A DNA stretch of 64,000 nucleotides from an uncultured Lachnospiraceae bacterium (GCA_910578115.1 CAJTPO010000012.1:43317-107316), one strand, 5' to 3'; counted from the first letter of the stretch, positions 44,123 to 52,257 are shown. Translations and numbers: made by a program. The notes: a model not told the origin generated them from the sequence alone.

Positions 44123-44977
44123 TCACCCCTTGACCGCCGCGCCAATGGAGATCTTCTCCATAATGATCCTTGATGCGAAGCAGAATACAATGACCATGGG
44201 AATGACGGACACCAGCATGCCCACATACTGCGCGCCGTAATCTGCATGGGTGGAATCCCGGACAGTAGCAATCATCAGCGGCAGCGTCATTTTCTTCTTA
44301 TCATTCAGAACGATCAACGGCGTCAGATAGCTGTTCCAGTTTCCGATAAAGGTCATAACACCCTGCGTCACCAGCGCCGGCACCATCAGCGGGATCACGA
44401 TCCTATGGAAGATCTTCAGCTCCCCGCAGCCGTCTACCACCGCCGCTTCCAAAAGCTCATTGGGCAGCCCGCCGTCCAGATACTGCTTATAGAAGAATAC
44501 GGCAAAACAGTTGGCGATCGTCGGTACGATCAGGGTAAAATAACTGTTCAGCAGGTTCAACGCCTGGATCTCCTTATAAAAACCGATAATACCCAGCTGT
44601 CCCGGCAGCATCATGGCCACCATGACCACGCCAAAGAGTACATTCCTGCCCTTGAATTCAAACTTGGAAAAGGCATATGCCGCCATGGCCGTAAAATAGT
44701 TCTGTACCGCCGTAACCGCGACAGCCAGGATCACGCTGTTAAAAATACCCCTGTAAAGTTCTATATTCTGCGTCAACCTGGCATAGTTGACCGCCAGCTG
44801 GTTGCCCGGAAGTACATTGATCTTCGCCACGATGTTATAATTGTCATGCGTCGCGGATATGATCATTACGAAAAAGGGATAGAAGGCCGTGACCGCAACC
44901 GCAATGGCAAAAAGGTACACCACGGTTCGTGCCGCATATTTTTTCATCTTTGATGCCGTTAAAGCCTTGTCCTTCAT
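44123..44977 (-). CDS. Sugar ABC transporter permease (MalG type)
   Basis: 284 residues with six membrane helices and the EAA loop EAAVVDGCGELKIFHRIVIPL that docks the ATPase. The start overlaps the end of the first permease gene by 4 bases. It forms the channel with its neighbour. No ATP-binding subunit is encoded anywhere in the locus, so a shared MsmX-type ATPase elsewhere in the genome must energise it. Confidence 0.93.
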   Translation of the reverse strand: MKDKALTASKMKKYAARTVVYLFAIAVAVTAFYPFFVMIISATHDNYNIVAKINVLPGNQLAVNYARLTQNIELYRGIFNSVILAVAVTAVQNYFTAMAAYAFSKFEFKGRNVLFGVVMVAMMLPGQLGIIGFYKEIQALNLLNSYFTLIVPTIANCFAVFFYKQYLDGGLPNELLEAAVVDGCGELKIFHRIVIPLMVPALVTQGVMTFIGNWNSYLTPLIVLNDKKKMTLPLMIATVRDSTHADYGAQYVGMLVSVIPMVIVFCFASRIIMEKISIGAAVKG

Positions 44978-45885
44978 TTTCCTGCCCCCTTTCTGCCTTT
45001 CTTCTCACCATAATCATCCTTCTTTTCCTTCGTTACCAGCAGCGAGAACACGCTCGCTATGATGATGATCACGAAGATACCATACGCCACTGCAGCCGCG
45101 TAGCCAAACTGGAACCGCTCAAACGCAGAATCATATAAGTATTTCACCATGGTGACCGTAGCATCACCGGGCACACTCTTGAATACCAGATGAGATTCAT
45201 CGAACATCTGCAGACCGCCGATAACGGAAGTTACCAGCACATAGATCAGGATCGGCCGCATAAGCGGTAACGTGATCCTGGTGATCTTCTGCCAGTTGGA
45301 TGCCCCGTCCACCTCCGCCGCTTCCAACACGTCATCGGAAATAGAGTTGATGCCCGCCGTAAAATAAATAATGTTGAAGCCGAAGTTCTTCCAGCAGATG
45401 GCGATGGCGATGACCATTCTGGCCAGCATCTGGTTGTTCTGGAAATCCACCGCCTCCAGACCCAGCATGGTTATGATATTGTTGACCGCACCGCCCGGAT
45501 AAGAGAACATGGCGCCGAACAAAAGGCCGATCGTTACAGGCGTTACCAGATTCGGGAAATAATAAATATTCCTCAAAAGGAATCTGCCTCTAAACCATTT
45601 GTTGCTCAAGATAAGCGCCAGGATAAAAGCAATACTGAGCTGCGGAATGATGGACATGATCCAGATCAGCAGCGTATTGCCTATGGATTTAAAGAAGTAC
45701 CCCGATTCAAAAAGTCTCTGATAGTTACGCATCCCTACAAAAGTAAACCTGCCTGAGAGCACATCCATATCGCAAAAGCTGAGCACAAAAGAATATAGGA
45801 TCGGAAACAGGCTAAATATTAAAAAAACTATAAAAAATGGTGTTATGTAGAAGTATGCGTATTTGTTTCTTTTTTTGGAATTCAC
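44974..45885 (-). CDS. Sugar ABC transporter permease (MalF type)
   Basis: 303 residues with six membrane helices and EAAEVDGASNWQKITRITLP as the EAA loop. The GTG at 45885 is chosen because AAAGGGGG lies 5-6 bases upstream, whereas the upstream in-frame TTG would bury that site. It is the first gene of the sugar locus, 70 bases from a good promoter. Confidence 0.92.
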   Translation of the reverse strand: MNSKKRNKYAYFYITPFFIVFLIFSLFPILYSFVLSFCDMDVLSGRFTFVGMRNYQRLFESGYFFKSIGNTLLIWIMSIIPQLSIAFILALILSNKWFRGRFLLRNIYYFPNLVTPVTIGLLFGAMFSYPGGAVNNIITMLGLEAVDFQNNQMLARMVIAIAICWKNFGFNIIYFTAGINSISDDVLEAAEVDGASNWQKITRITLPLMRPILIYVLVTSVIGGLQMFDESHLVFKSVPGDATVTMVKYLYDSAFERFQFGYAAAVAYGIFVIIIIASVFSLLVTKEKKDDYGEKKGRKGAGK

Positions 45886-45956
45886 GTTTTTCCCCCTTTC
45901 CAAAAACTGTCATTTGTTGTTTTTGCATATTTTTCCCCACTTCTTAAACTTTTTTT

Positions 45957-45985
45957 ATTATACATTCTATACTTTCACTATGCAA
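45957..45985 (-). promoter_or_regulatory. Main promoter of the sugar locus
   Basis: On the minus strand TTGCAT (-35, 45980-45985) and TATAAT (-10, 45957-45962) are 17 bases apart, about 70 bases upstream of the first permease gene. All 18 genes down to 18971 face the same way with short gaps. No obvious catabolite-repression (cre) site was recognised by eye. Confidence 0.75.
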
Positions 45986-45993
45986 TAGGAAAT

Positions 45994-46194
45994 TCAACTT
46001 TTTTTAATTTCTTCCATCTTTTTGTCATTATAGCCAAAATTTCTCAGGTATTTGACCGTAATTCGCACCTTGTTTTTGTCTAAATTCACCATAATGTTAT
46101 GACGAAACAGTCTGACAAGGCCATCCCGTACTTCCTCCGATGCATACAAATACGCAAATATACTATGAATATAGTAAACAAAAATTAATAATAT
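45994..46194 (-). pseudogene. C-terminal gene fragment of unknown family
   Basis: A minus-strand frame without a start codon encodes a hydrophobic stretch (ILLIFVYYIHSIFAYLYA) followed by a charged block (RDGLVRLFRHNIMVNLDKNK) and KYLRNFGYNDKKMEEIKKS before the TGA at 45994. The composition looks protein-like, but the 5' part is missing. It lies directly upstream of the sugar-locus promoter, as left by a deletion. Confidence 0.35.
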
Positions 46195-46443
46195 ACCTCC
46201 CCAGGCTCACATGAGTCAAATATCCATGCAGGCATGGCTACCTGGCTCGCTGCTTCGCGGAACAGGTATCATAGACCGGTCTTACTGCCTCGTCAGGAAG
46301 CAGCAGGGTTGAGAACAGTCGTCTGAATATTTCTTATGCCAGTTCAGATGCTCTGATCCTGAACAGGTTGTCTGTAAAAGAGGGGAAGATGCCGGAATCG
46401 GCGATGCCATTTCGATTTTTATGCCGGATGCACAGGAAGAAAC

Positions 46444-46615
46444 TTTATTGGTTGCTTTGCCGTTATGAATCTGGTAAACACAAATTCTGACGGGTATCAT
46501 AACCCGCCAGAAAGAATTTGCCCTTATGTATTTTATGGGAATGTCCCCAAAGCTGCTTTCCGCCATGGGATGCTATGAAAGTCTGATCACAGTCACAACA
46601 GGATTATTTCTTTGA
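46444..46615 (+). pseudogene. Relic of an FtsX-type ABC permease
   Basis: Read forward, FIGCFAVMNLVNT is followed after a one-base frameshift (near 46482) by ILTGIITRQKEFALMYFMGM and SPKLLSAMGCYESLITVTTG, then a stop. This is the helix-cytoplasmic loop-helix of FtsX permeases (RxKEFALMxxxGMS). The rest of the gene is not recognisable upstream. It is a decayed exporter gene between the sugar locus and the CPBP gene. Confidence 0.72.
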
Positions 46616-46702
46616 CCGCAGGCGGAGCGCCTGGAAGAATTCTTTGTCATTGAGGCATCAAAACTAAACATCTCTGATTGAACAGCTGCACAAATAACAG
46701 CA

Positions 46703-47500
46703 TCAAATCCTTTTGACATGGGGATTTATCCATGTTTTATTAGAATCCTGCCAGTTTCCTTTCACTCCGCCGGTTTCACGCCAAAGCATCAGACAGCCAA
46801 ACAGCAGGAGTATGATCCCAACAGCGATCTGAACAAAACCCATCGACCCCCAAAATCTGTTCAGGAAATTCGCATTGAAAAGCGAAAAGGCATTATTCAC
46901 CACATGAATAACGACTCCAATATAAACATTATCTGTCAGGACAACGGCGTATCCAACGACCACTCCCATAAACAAGGCCGATATAAACTGAATCCCATTA
47001 AAATGCATAACTGCAAAAAGCAGGCTTGAGATCATAATTGCATACAAATTTCCACGTCTCTGTGCTGCAACAGGAAAAATGATCCCGCGAAAGAAAATTT
47101 CTTCTGTAACGGGCCCCAATAACGTTACATATAATATTCCCGGCACAGTCGTGAAAAATACTGCCTGATCCTGAAGCGATACCACTGCTTCAATGTCATG
47201 AAAACTTCGTTCCACAAAATCCTTAAAAATCAGAAAGAAGATCCTGTGCCCAAGGCATATCCCTACACCGATCACAATCGCCCATATACAGCATTTCAGC
47301 TCTTTCTTACGAAACACCCGCACTCCACCTGTCTTACATAGATATTGTCGAAAAATATAAATACATAAAATGCTGGTACATACCTGACGGTAAACACTTA
47401 ATCCAATCCCCCGGATCGGATCCGGAACCGGAATAAGCAGCATCAGGCCTCCTCCTGTCACTGTTATTGTCAAATACACTATCCAAATAACCAATTCCAT
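46703..47500 (-). CDS. CPBP-family intramembrane metalloprotease
   Basis: 265 residues with about eight membrane helices. The three CPBP/Abi motifs are present: EEIFFRG (Glu133, Glu134, Arg138), HFNG (His166) and HVVNN (His199). These proteins cleave within membranes, or protect producers from bacteriocins. GGGAGAGG precedes ATG 47500. It is divergent from the adjacent sigma-factor operon. Confidence 0.88.
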   Translation of the reverse strand: MELVIWIVYLTITVTGGGLMLLIPVPDPIRGIGLSVYRQVCTSILCIYIFRQYLCKTGGVRVFRKKELKCCIWAIVIGVGICLGHRIFFLIFKDFVERSFHDIEAVVSLQDQAVFFTTVPGILYVTLLGPVTEEIFFRGIIFPVAAQRRGNLYAIMISSLLFAVMHFNGIQFISALFMGVVVGYAVVLTDNVYIGVVIHVVNNAFSLFNANFLNRFWGSMGFVQIAVGIILLLFGCLMLWRETGGVKGNWQDSNKTWINPHVKRI

Positions 47501-47821
47501 TTCTTCCTCTCCCTTCTCATGAAAACACCCCTCCAGCTTAGTTTTCCCCTTCGACATACCCTTACTTTCTTCCGGTATGTCTGTTATTTTATTTTAACAC
47601 TTCACTGCTCTGCAGGCAAGTTCCGGATTCCCCGGATACGATACCGCCCTGGCACTCCTGAATCATGTTCTCACGGAATGCGTAGTTCAGCGCATTCCTG
47701 CCCCGTGAATATAACGGCACTACTATTTCTGCGTCAGTCCAAAACCTGATATAATAAGATTTGATTGTAACAAAACAGAACGATTTGGTACTAACGAACA
47801 GGAAGGAGGTTAAAAGTACAG
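47501..47821. other. Divergent intergenic region with hairpin and TATAAT box
   Basis: No gene fits in this 321-base gap. GGAATGCG (47675-47682) and CGCATTCC (47691-47698) form an 8-bp hairpin. A forward TATAAT (47750-47755) precedes the sigma-factor gene with no clear -35. TGTAACAAAACAG (around 47768) could belong to an ECF-type promoter for autoregulation. Confidence 0.4.
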
Positions 47822-48292
47822 TTGATCGAAGAAATATATGAGATGTATTCAAGGAAAGTATTTTTGTTTTTACTGAGCAGGACAAATAATGAACATCTTG
47901 CAGAAGAACTTACGCAGGAAACTTTTTTCCAGGCTGTTCAAGGTATTGACCGGTTTAAGGGGAACAGTTCCATCCTGACCTGGTTGTGTGGGATCGCTAA
48001 AAATGTCTGGCTGAAATATTTAAAAAATCATCAGGAAATTTTATCCATGGAAGACGCCGGCCTGGAAATCGCGGATACACACGATATAAGTATCCAATGG
48101 GAACAAAAAGAAATATTACAGTTGATCCACGCTATGCATGAACCTGTACGTGAAGTAATGTATCTAAGGCTGATCAGCAACTTATCTTTTGCCGAAATCG
48201 GAGAGATAATCGGCAAAACAGAAACCTGGACAAGAGTCACTTTCTTTAGAGGTAAGCAAAAAATTGTAAAGGAGATTTTAAAAGATGAATAA
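47822..48292 (+). CDS. RNA polymerase sigma factor, ECF type
   Basis: 156 residues. Region 2 is at 1-65 (AEELTQETFFQAVQGIDRFKG, TWLCGIAKNVWLKYL) and region 4 at about 95-150 (LRLISNLSFAEIGEIIGKTETWTRVTFFRGK). Translation most likely starts at TTG 47822, 11 bases after AAGGAGG; no ATG is suitably placed. It overlaps the start of the zinc-finger anti-sigma gene by 8 bases, so the two are coupled. Confidence 0.88.
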   Translation: MIEEIYEMYSRKVFLFLLSRTNNEHLAEELTQETFFQAVQGIDRFKGNSSILTWLCGIAKNVWLKYLKNHQEILSMEDAGLEIADTHDISIQWEQKEILQLIHAMHEPVREVMYLRLISNLSFAEIGEIIGKTETWTRVTFFRGKQKIVKEILKDE

Positions 48293-48740
48293 AGACATTC
48301 CATGTTATGTGATATCGGATTTATTACCGCTCTATCAGGATGATCTGCTGTCAGAACAGACGAAAAAGGAAGTTGATGACCATTTAAACGAATGCCTTGA
48401 TTGTAGAGAAGAGATGGATGCCGTGCAAATGCAGATAATCGCTCATACTACAAATATCGAGCCGAAAATCGATCCCCTGAAAAAGGTACGGTTTTATCAG
48501 AAAGCGCTGACTGTTCTGGGAGCCGTCATAACTTTTATCCTGGGTGCATGTTTCCCCATTGCCGTATTAGGGTTTACCGTTCTCGAACGTGGTGAAATAG
48601 CCTCTTTCCAAATTCAAAGAATCAAAGGTCTCTGGTATGTATTTGCGTTAAGGTGCTGCATTGCAGGCATCCTGGTATGTGCCGTTTATTTCCTGCTCAT
48701 ACTGCTTATCCGGAAAATGATCAGTAAGCATGCCGCATAG
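48285..48740 (+). CDS. Zinc-finger (zf-HC2) membrane anti-sigma factor
   Basis: 151 residues. The N-terminal zf-HC2 domain has the ligands His-x3-Cys-x2-Cys in DHLNECLDCREEMD, preceded by CYVISDLLPLYQDDLLSE. Two membrane helices follow (about 72-95 and 118-142). It should hold the sigma factor encoded just upstream. Its 3' end overlaps the convergent purF gene by 20 bases. Confidence 0.85.
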   Translation: MNKDIPCYVISDLLPLYQDDLLSEQTKKEVDDHLNECLDCREEMDAVQMQIIAHTTNIEPKIDPLKKVRFYQKALTVLGAVITFILGACFPIAVLGFTVLERGEIASFQIQRIKGLWYVFALRCCIAGILVCAVYFLLILLIRKMISKHAA

Positions 48741-50151
48741 AAAATTTGTGCTCCCTTTCAAAGTGGTCCTTACAAAGATCTGCCGGAATTTTAGTCGGAT
48801 ATTTCCCATGAAAGCAGGCGGCACAATACGCCTCGCTGCCTGTAAGCTTATCCAGCTTTTCTATTGGCAGATATCCCAAAGAATCTGCGCCGATGATCCG
48901 CGCGGTCTCGTCCACACTATGATGACTTGCGATCAGGTTCTCTTCGGAGTCAATATCCGTACCATAATAACAGGGATGCAGAAACGGAGGCGCAGAAATT
49001 CTCATATGGATCTCTTTCGCTCCTGCATCACGCAGGAGCTTTACAATACATCGGCTGGTCGTACCTCTGACAATGGAATCGTCTATCAGTACAACTCTTT
49101 TTCCATCTATTTCTTTCCTGACCGGACTCAGCTTAATCCTGACCTGATCAAGACGCTCCTTTTGTTCCGGAAAAATGAACGTTCTGCCGATATATTTGTT
49201 CTTTATCAGGCCGACTCCGTAAGGAATTCCGGATTTCTTCGCGTATCCCAACGCCGCATCCAGTCCGCTGTCGGGAACACCGATCACAATATCCGCAGCC
49301 TGAGGATAACTCTCCGCCAGTAATTCTCCAGCCCTTATGCGGGATTCATACACGGATATCCCGTCTATTACAGAGTCCGGCCTTGCAAAATAGATATATT
49401 CAAAAATACACGTTCTCCGTTTCTGTTTCTCACAGTGTTCTTTCCTTGATACCACGCCGTTTTCCGTAAATACCAGAATCTCTCCCGGCAGTACATCCCG
49501 GACAAATTCTGCTCCTGCTGCCGAGAGAGCACAGCTCTCGGATGCCGCCACATATGCCCCGTCCGGCATCCGGCCGTAACAAAGCGGTCTGAATCCGTAC
49601 GGATCCCTTGCCGCAATCATCTTTGTCTCAGAAATCAACACCAGTGAATAAGCGCCTTCCAGTAAATTCATGGCATTGCTTACTGCTTCTTCAATGCTTG
49701 GCGTCATAAGTCTTTCTCTCGTGATCACATAAGCGATAGTTTCCGTATCACTGGTTGTATGGAAAATTGCTCCCGATAATTCCAGTTTATCGCGAAGTTC
49801 CAGCGCATTGCTCAGATTCCCATTGTGCGCCAGCGCCATCTTTCCTTTCTGGTGGTTAACTTCGACAGGCTGACAGTTACTTCTCGTATTTCCGCCGGTG
49901 GTGCCATATCTTACATGGCCCACCGCCATTTTCCCCGCCGGAAAATGGCTTAATATATCCTTGGAGAAAACTTCACTGACAAGCCCCAGATCTTTACAGG
50001 AAGAAAATGCCCCGTCATCATTTACAACAATTCCGCAACTCTCCTGCCCTCTGTGCTGCAGGGCATACAGCCCGTAATAAACAATGCCCGCCACATTCTC
50101 TTTTTTCGTCCCCATCACTCCGAACACGCCGCATTCCTCATGAACAGCCAT
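48721..50151 (-). CDS. purF: Amidophosphoribosyltransferase
   Basis: 476 residues. The propeptide is short, so Cys7 (EECGVFG) becomes the N-terminal nucleophile of the class II glutaminase half. The phosphoribosyltransferase half has the PRPP loop VVLIDDSIVRGTT. It makes phosphoribosylamine from PRPP and glutamine, the first step of purine synthesis. It is not next to other pur genes here. It sits beside ammonium transport and glutamate synthesis, linked through glutamine use, 36 bases after the amt-PII gene. Confidence 0.95.
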   Translation of the reverse strand: MAVHEECGVFGVMGTKKENVAGIVYYGLYALQHRGQESCGIVVNDDGAFSSCKDLGLVSEVFSKDILSHFPAGKMAVGHVRYGTTGGNTRSNCQPVEVNHQKGKMALAHNGNLSNALELRDKLELSGAIFHTTSDTETIAYVITRERLMTPSIEEAVSNAMNLLEGAYSLVLISETKMIAARDPYGFRPLCYGRMPDGAYVAASESCALSAAGAEFVRDVLPGEILVFTENGVVSRKEHCEKQKRRTCIFEYIYFARPDSVIDGISVYESRIRAGELLAESYPQAADIVIGVPDSGLDAALGYAKKSGIPYGVGLIKNKYIGRTFIFPEQKERLDQVRIKLSPVRKEIDGKRVVLIDDSIVRGTTSRCIVKLLRDAGAKEIHMRISAPPFLHPCYYGTDIDSEENLIASHHSVDETARIIGADSLGYLPIEKLDKLTGSEAYCAACFHGKYPTKIPADLCKDHFEREHKFSMRHAY

Positions 50152-50187
50152 AGCTTCATCCTTTCCTGCACTTCTGCCCTTCGACTT

Positions 50188-51945
50188 TTATTCCACATCC
50201 TGGAGAGCATCAAATCCTTCTTCTCCGGTTCTTACTTTTACAACATTTTCCACATCGTATACGAAAATCTTTCCGTCCCCGATATGTCCTGTATAAAGTA
50301 CCTTCTTCGCGGTTTCGATCACTTTGCGGACCGGAACCGCACTGACTACGATATCTACCTGTACTTTCGGAAACAGATTCGCTTCCACCTGTACGCCACG
50401 GTAATATTCCGGTTTGCCTTTCTGAATCCCGCACCCCAGAACGTGGGATACTGTCATGCCGGTGATTCCGATCTTCATCATCGCATTCTTTAACGCTTCA
50501 AATTTCGACTCCCTGCAGACGATCTCGATCTTTGTAAACTTCGGCGTTCCTTCTTCAAACGCAGGAACTTTCTTCACCGGAATCGCTTCGGCAACCGGCG
50601 TATCGCCGGATACCACCACCGGATCACTTCCCTCTTCGATATACTCCGGAAGCATCGCAAAACCTGCATATGCGGAAGGAAGGCCATGCTCCGTAGCATC
50701 CAGACCCGTCAGTTCCTCCTCTCTCTCGACACGAAGACCCACGATCGCTCTGATCACAAGGAAGGTAACGGTAATCGTAACAGCCGTCCACGCAGCAACA
50801 CCGGCAAAGCCGATCAGCTGGAGTTTTAACAGTTCAAAACCGCCGCCGTAAAACAGCCCCGTCAAAGTTTCTCCCGAAGCATTTGCAATACTGTATCCGG
50901 GAGCGGTCTTTGTAGCAAAGAGACCGACTGCCAGCGTACCCCATATCCCATTCATGCAATGCACGGCGACCGCTCCCACCGGATCATCAATGCGGAGTAC
51001 ATGATCCAGAAGCCATACACCGAACACGACCAGAAGACCTGCAACCGCTCCTATCGCGATCGCGCCAAAGGCATCCGTCACATCACACGGCGCCGTAATT
51101 GCCACAAGCCCTGCCAAAGATGCGTTCAGGCACATGGAAACATCCGGTTTTCCATATTTGATCCATGTAAAGATCATACAGACAACAGTTGCAACCGCCG
51201 GCGCTACCGTTGTCGTCAGGAAAATGGAACCGAGCTGTGCAATAGAAGTTGCCGCCGCACCGTTAAATCCATACCAGCCAAGCCAGAGGATAAATACCCC
51301 GAGCGCACCAAGCGCAATACTGTGTCCCGGAAATACATTTACCTTCACGATCTTTCCACTTTCATCCCTGGTGAACTTTCCGATACGGGAACCAAGAATT
51401 TTGGCGCCGATCAATGCGGAAATACCACCAACCATGTGGATCGCACAGGAACCTGCGAAGTCGTGGAATCCGATCTGCGCCAGCCATCCGCCTCCCCATA
51501 TCCAGTGCGCCTCGATCGGATAGATCAGCGCCGAGATCACACCGGAATAAATACAATACGAAAGAAATTTAGTACGTTCTGCCATCGCACCAGACACGAT
51601 AGTCGCCGTTGTCGCACAGAACACAAGGTTAAATACAAAACTCGAAAAATCAAACTCTGCATAATCGGTAAACAGATCAAATCCCGGTCTGCCGATAAAG
51701 CCAAACAGATCTTCTCCCATCAGCAGGCCAAAACCGATCAGTATAAATACCACGGTTCCGATACAAAAATCCATCAGGTTCTTCATAATGATGTTTCCTG
51801 TATTTTTTGCTCTGGTAAAGCCTGCCTCCACCATTGCAAAACCAGCCTGCATCCAGAATACCAATGCGGCTCCGATCAAAAACCAGACGCCGAACACTTC
51901 GCCGGATACTATTTCCTGCACAAGTTCTTTCATGACACCATCCAT
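50188..51945 (-). CDS. amt: Ammonium transporter fused to a P-II regulatory domain
   Basis: 585 residues. Residues 1-410 are a complete Amt channel with about eleven helices, including the DFAGSCAIHMVGG (pore Asp and His) and VHCMNGIWG (second pore His) motifs. After a linker, residues ~471-585 form a P-II (GlnK) domain with the GCGIQKGKPEYYRG T-loop start and RTGEEG end. The tyrosine uridylylated in enteric P-II proteins is replaced (RGVQVEAN), so control by uridylylation is not expected. A leader terminator and ANTAR-like hairpin precede the gene. Confidence 0.93.
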   Translation of the reverse strand: MDGVMKELVQEIVSGEVFGVWFLIGAALVFWMQAGFAMVEAGFTRAKNTGNIIMKNLMDFCIGTVVFILIGFGLLMGEDLFGFIGRPGFDLFTDYAEFDFSSFVFNLVFCATTATIVSGAMAERTKFLSYCIYSGVISALIYPIEAHWIWGGGWLAQIGFHDFAGSCAIHMVGGISALIGAKILGSRIGKFTRDESGKIVKVNVFPGHSIALGALGVFILWLGWYGFNGAAATSIAQLGSIFLTTTVAPAVATVVCMIFTWIKYGKPDVSMCLNASLAGLVAITAPCDVTDAFGAIAIGAVAGLLVVFGVWLLDHVLRIDDPVGAVAVHCMNGIWGTLAVGLFATKTAPGYSIANASGETLTGLFYGGGFELLKLQLIGFAGVAAWTAVTITVTFLVIRAIVGLRVEREEELTGLDATEHGLPSAYAGFAMLPEYIEEGSDPVVVSGDTPVAEAIPVKKVPAFEEGTPKFTKIEIVCRESKFEALKNAMMKIGITGMTVSHVLGCGIQKGKPEYYRGVQVEANLFPKVQVDIVVSAVPVRKVIETAKKVLYTGHIGDGKIFVYDVENVVKVRTGEEGFDALQDVE

Positions 51946-52001
51946 CTCCTATTCCTCCCTTTTGTTTTTTACGCGCACCAAAAATACATGTATTTTTTTG
52001 C

Positions 52002-52051
52002 AAAGGAAAAGGCGTCTCTGAGAACTTCATCTCAAAGACGCCCTTGTCTTT
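52002..52051 (-). promoter_or_regulatory. Leader of amt-PII: ANTAR-like hairpin exclusive with a terminator
   Basis: The transcript begins almost at once with AAAGAC-[AAGGGC]-GTCTTT (52051-52034), a 6-bp stem with a hexaloop having A at 1 and G at 4, as in ANTAR-protein target RNAs. A short GAGA-[UGAAGU]-UCUC stem follows. The loop GGC plus the 3' arm also form the left arm of a 13-bp terminator (52011-52042, one mismatch) ending in TTTTCCTTT. Only one of the two folds can exist. Confidence 0.65.
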
Positions 52052-52060
52052 ACGTGTTGG

Positions 52061-52154
52061 ATGTTACACCCGCAAAAATCATTTGTCAATCCTTTTTTTC
52101 GCTTTTCCTGTTACGAAAAAAAGGATTGACAAAATTCACCATCCGCTGTATAAA
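52061..52154. promoter_or_regulatory. Divergent amt / glutamate synthase promoters inside a perfect inverted repeat
   Basis: TTTGTCAATCC and its complement belong to a perfect 20-bp inverted repeat (52082-52101 and 52114-52133, 12-base centre). Each arm contributes a TTGACA -35 (52084-52089 minus; 52126-52131 plus). Each has a -10 at 17 bases: TAACAT (52061-52066) for amt and TATAAA (52149-52154) for the glutamate synthase operon. A dimeric regulator, or DNA cruciform, would act on both promoters equally. Confidence 0.8.
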
Positions 52155-52162
52155 TATAAAAT

Positions 52163-52227
52163 ATGAGCAAAGGCGTTCATTTTAAAGCAGATATTATCTG
52201 TCTTTAAAGGGATGCCTTTTCCTTTTT
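52163..52227 (+). promoter_or_regulatory. Leader of glutamate synthase operon: ANTAR-like hairpin exclusive with a terminator
   Basis: ATGAGC-[AAAGGC]-GTTCAT (52163-52180) folds into a 6-bp stem (one G-U pair) with a hexaloop having A at 1 and G at 4. The loop AAAGGC is also the left foot of a long terminator hairpin that ends GCCTTTTCCTTTTT (52169-52227; inner arms TTTAAAG and CTTTAAA, CAGATA and TATCTG). The layout copies the amt leader on the other strand. Confidence 0.68.
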
Positions 52228-52257
52228 GAATGAATCTGAAAGAAAGGTGCAAGATCT

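Noticed and set aside
46282..46566. Minus-strand frame of 94 codons
   Set aside because: Antisense to the FtsX relic read on the plus strand; no start signals.
52160..52230. Known glutamine riboswitch (glnA or downstream-peptide motif) upstream of glutamate synthase
   Set aside because: The conserved glutamine-riboswitch core was not found by eye; the hairpin plus terminator layout fits ANTAR antitermination better.
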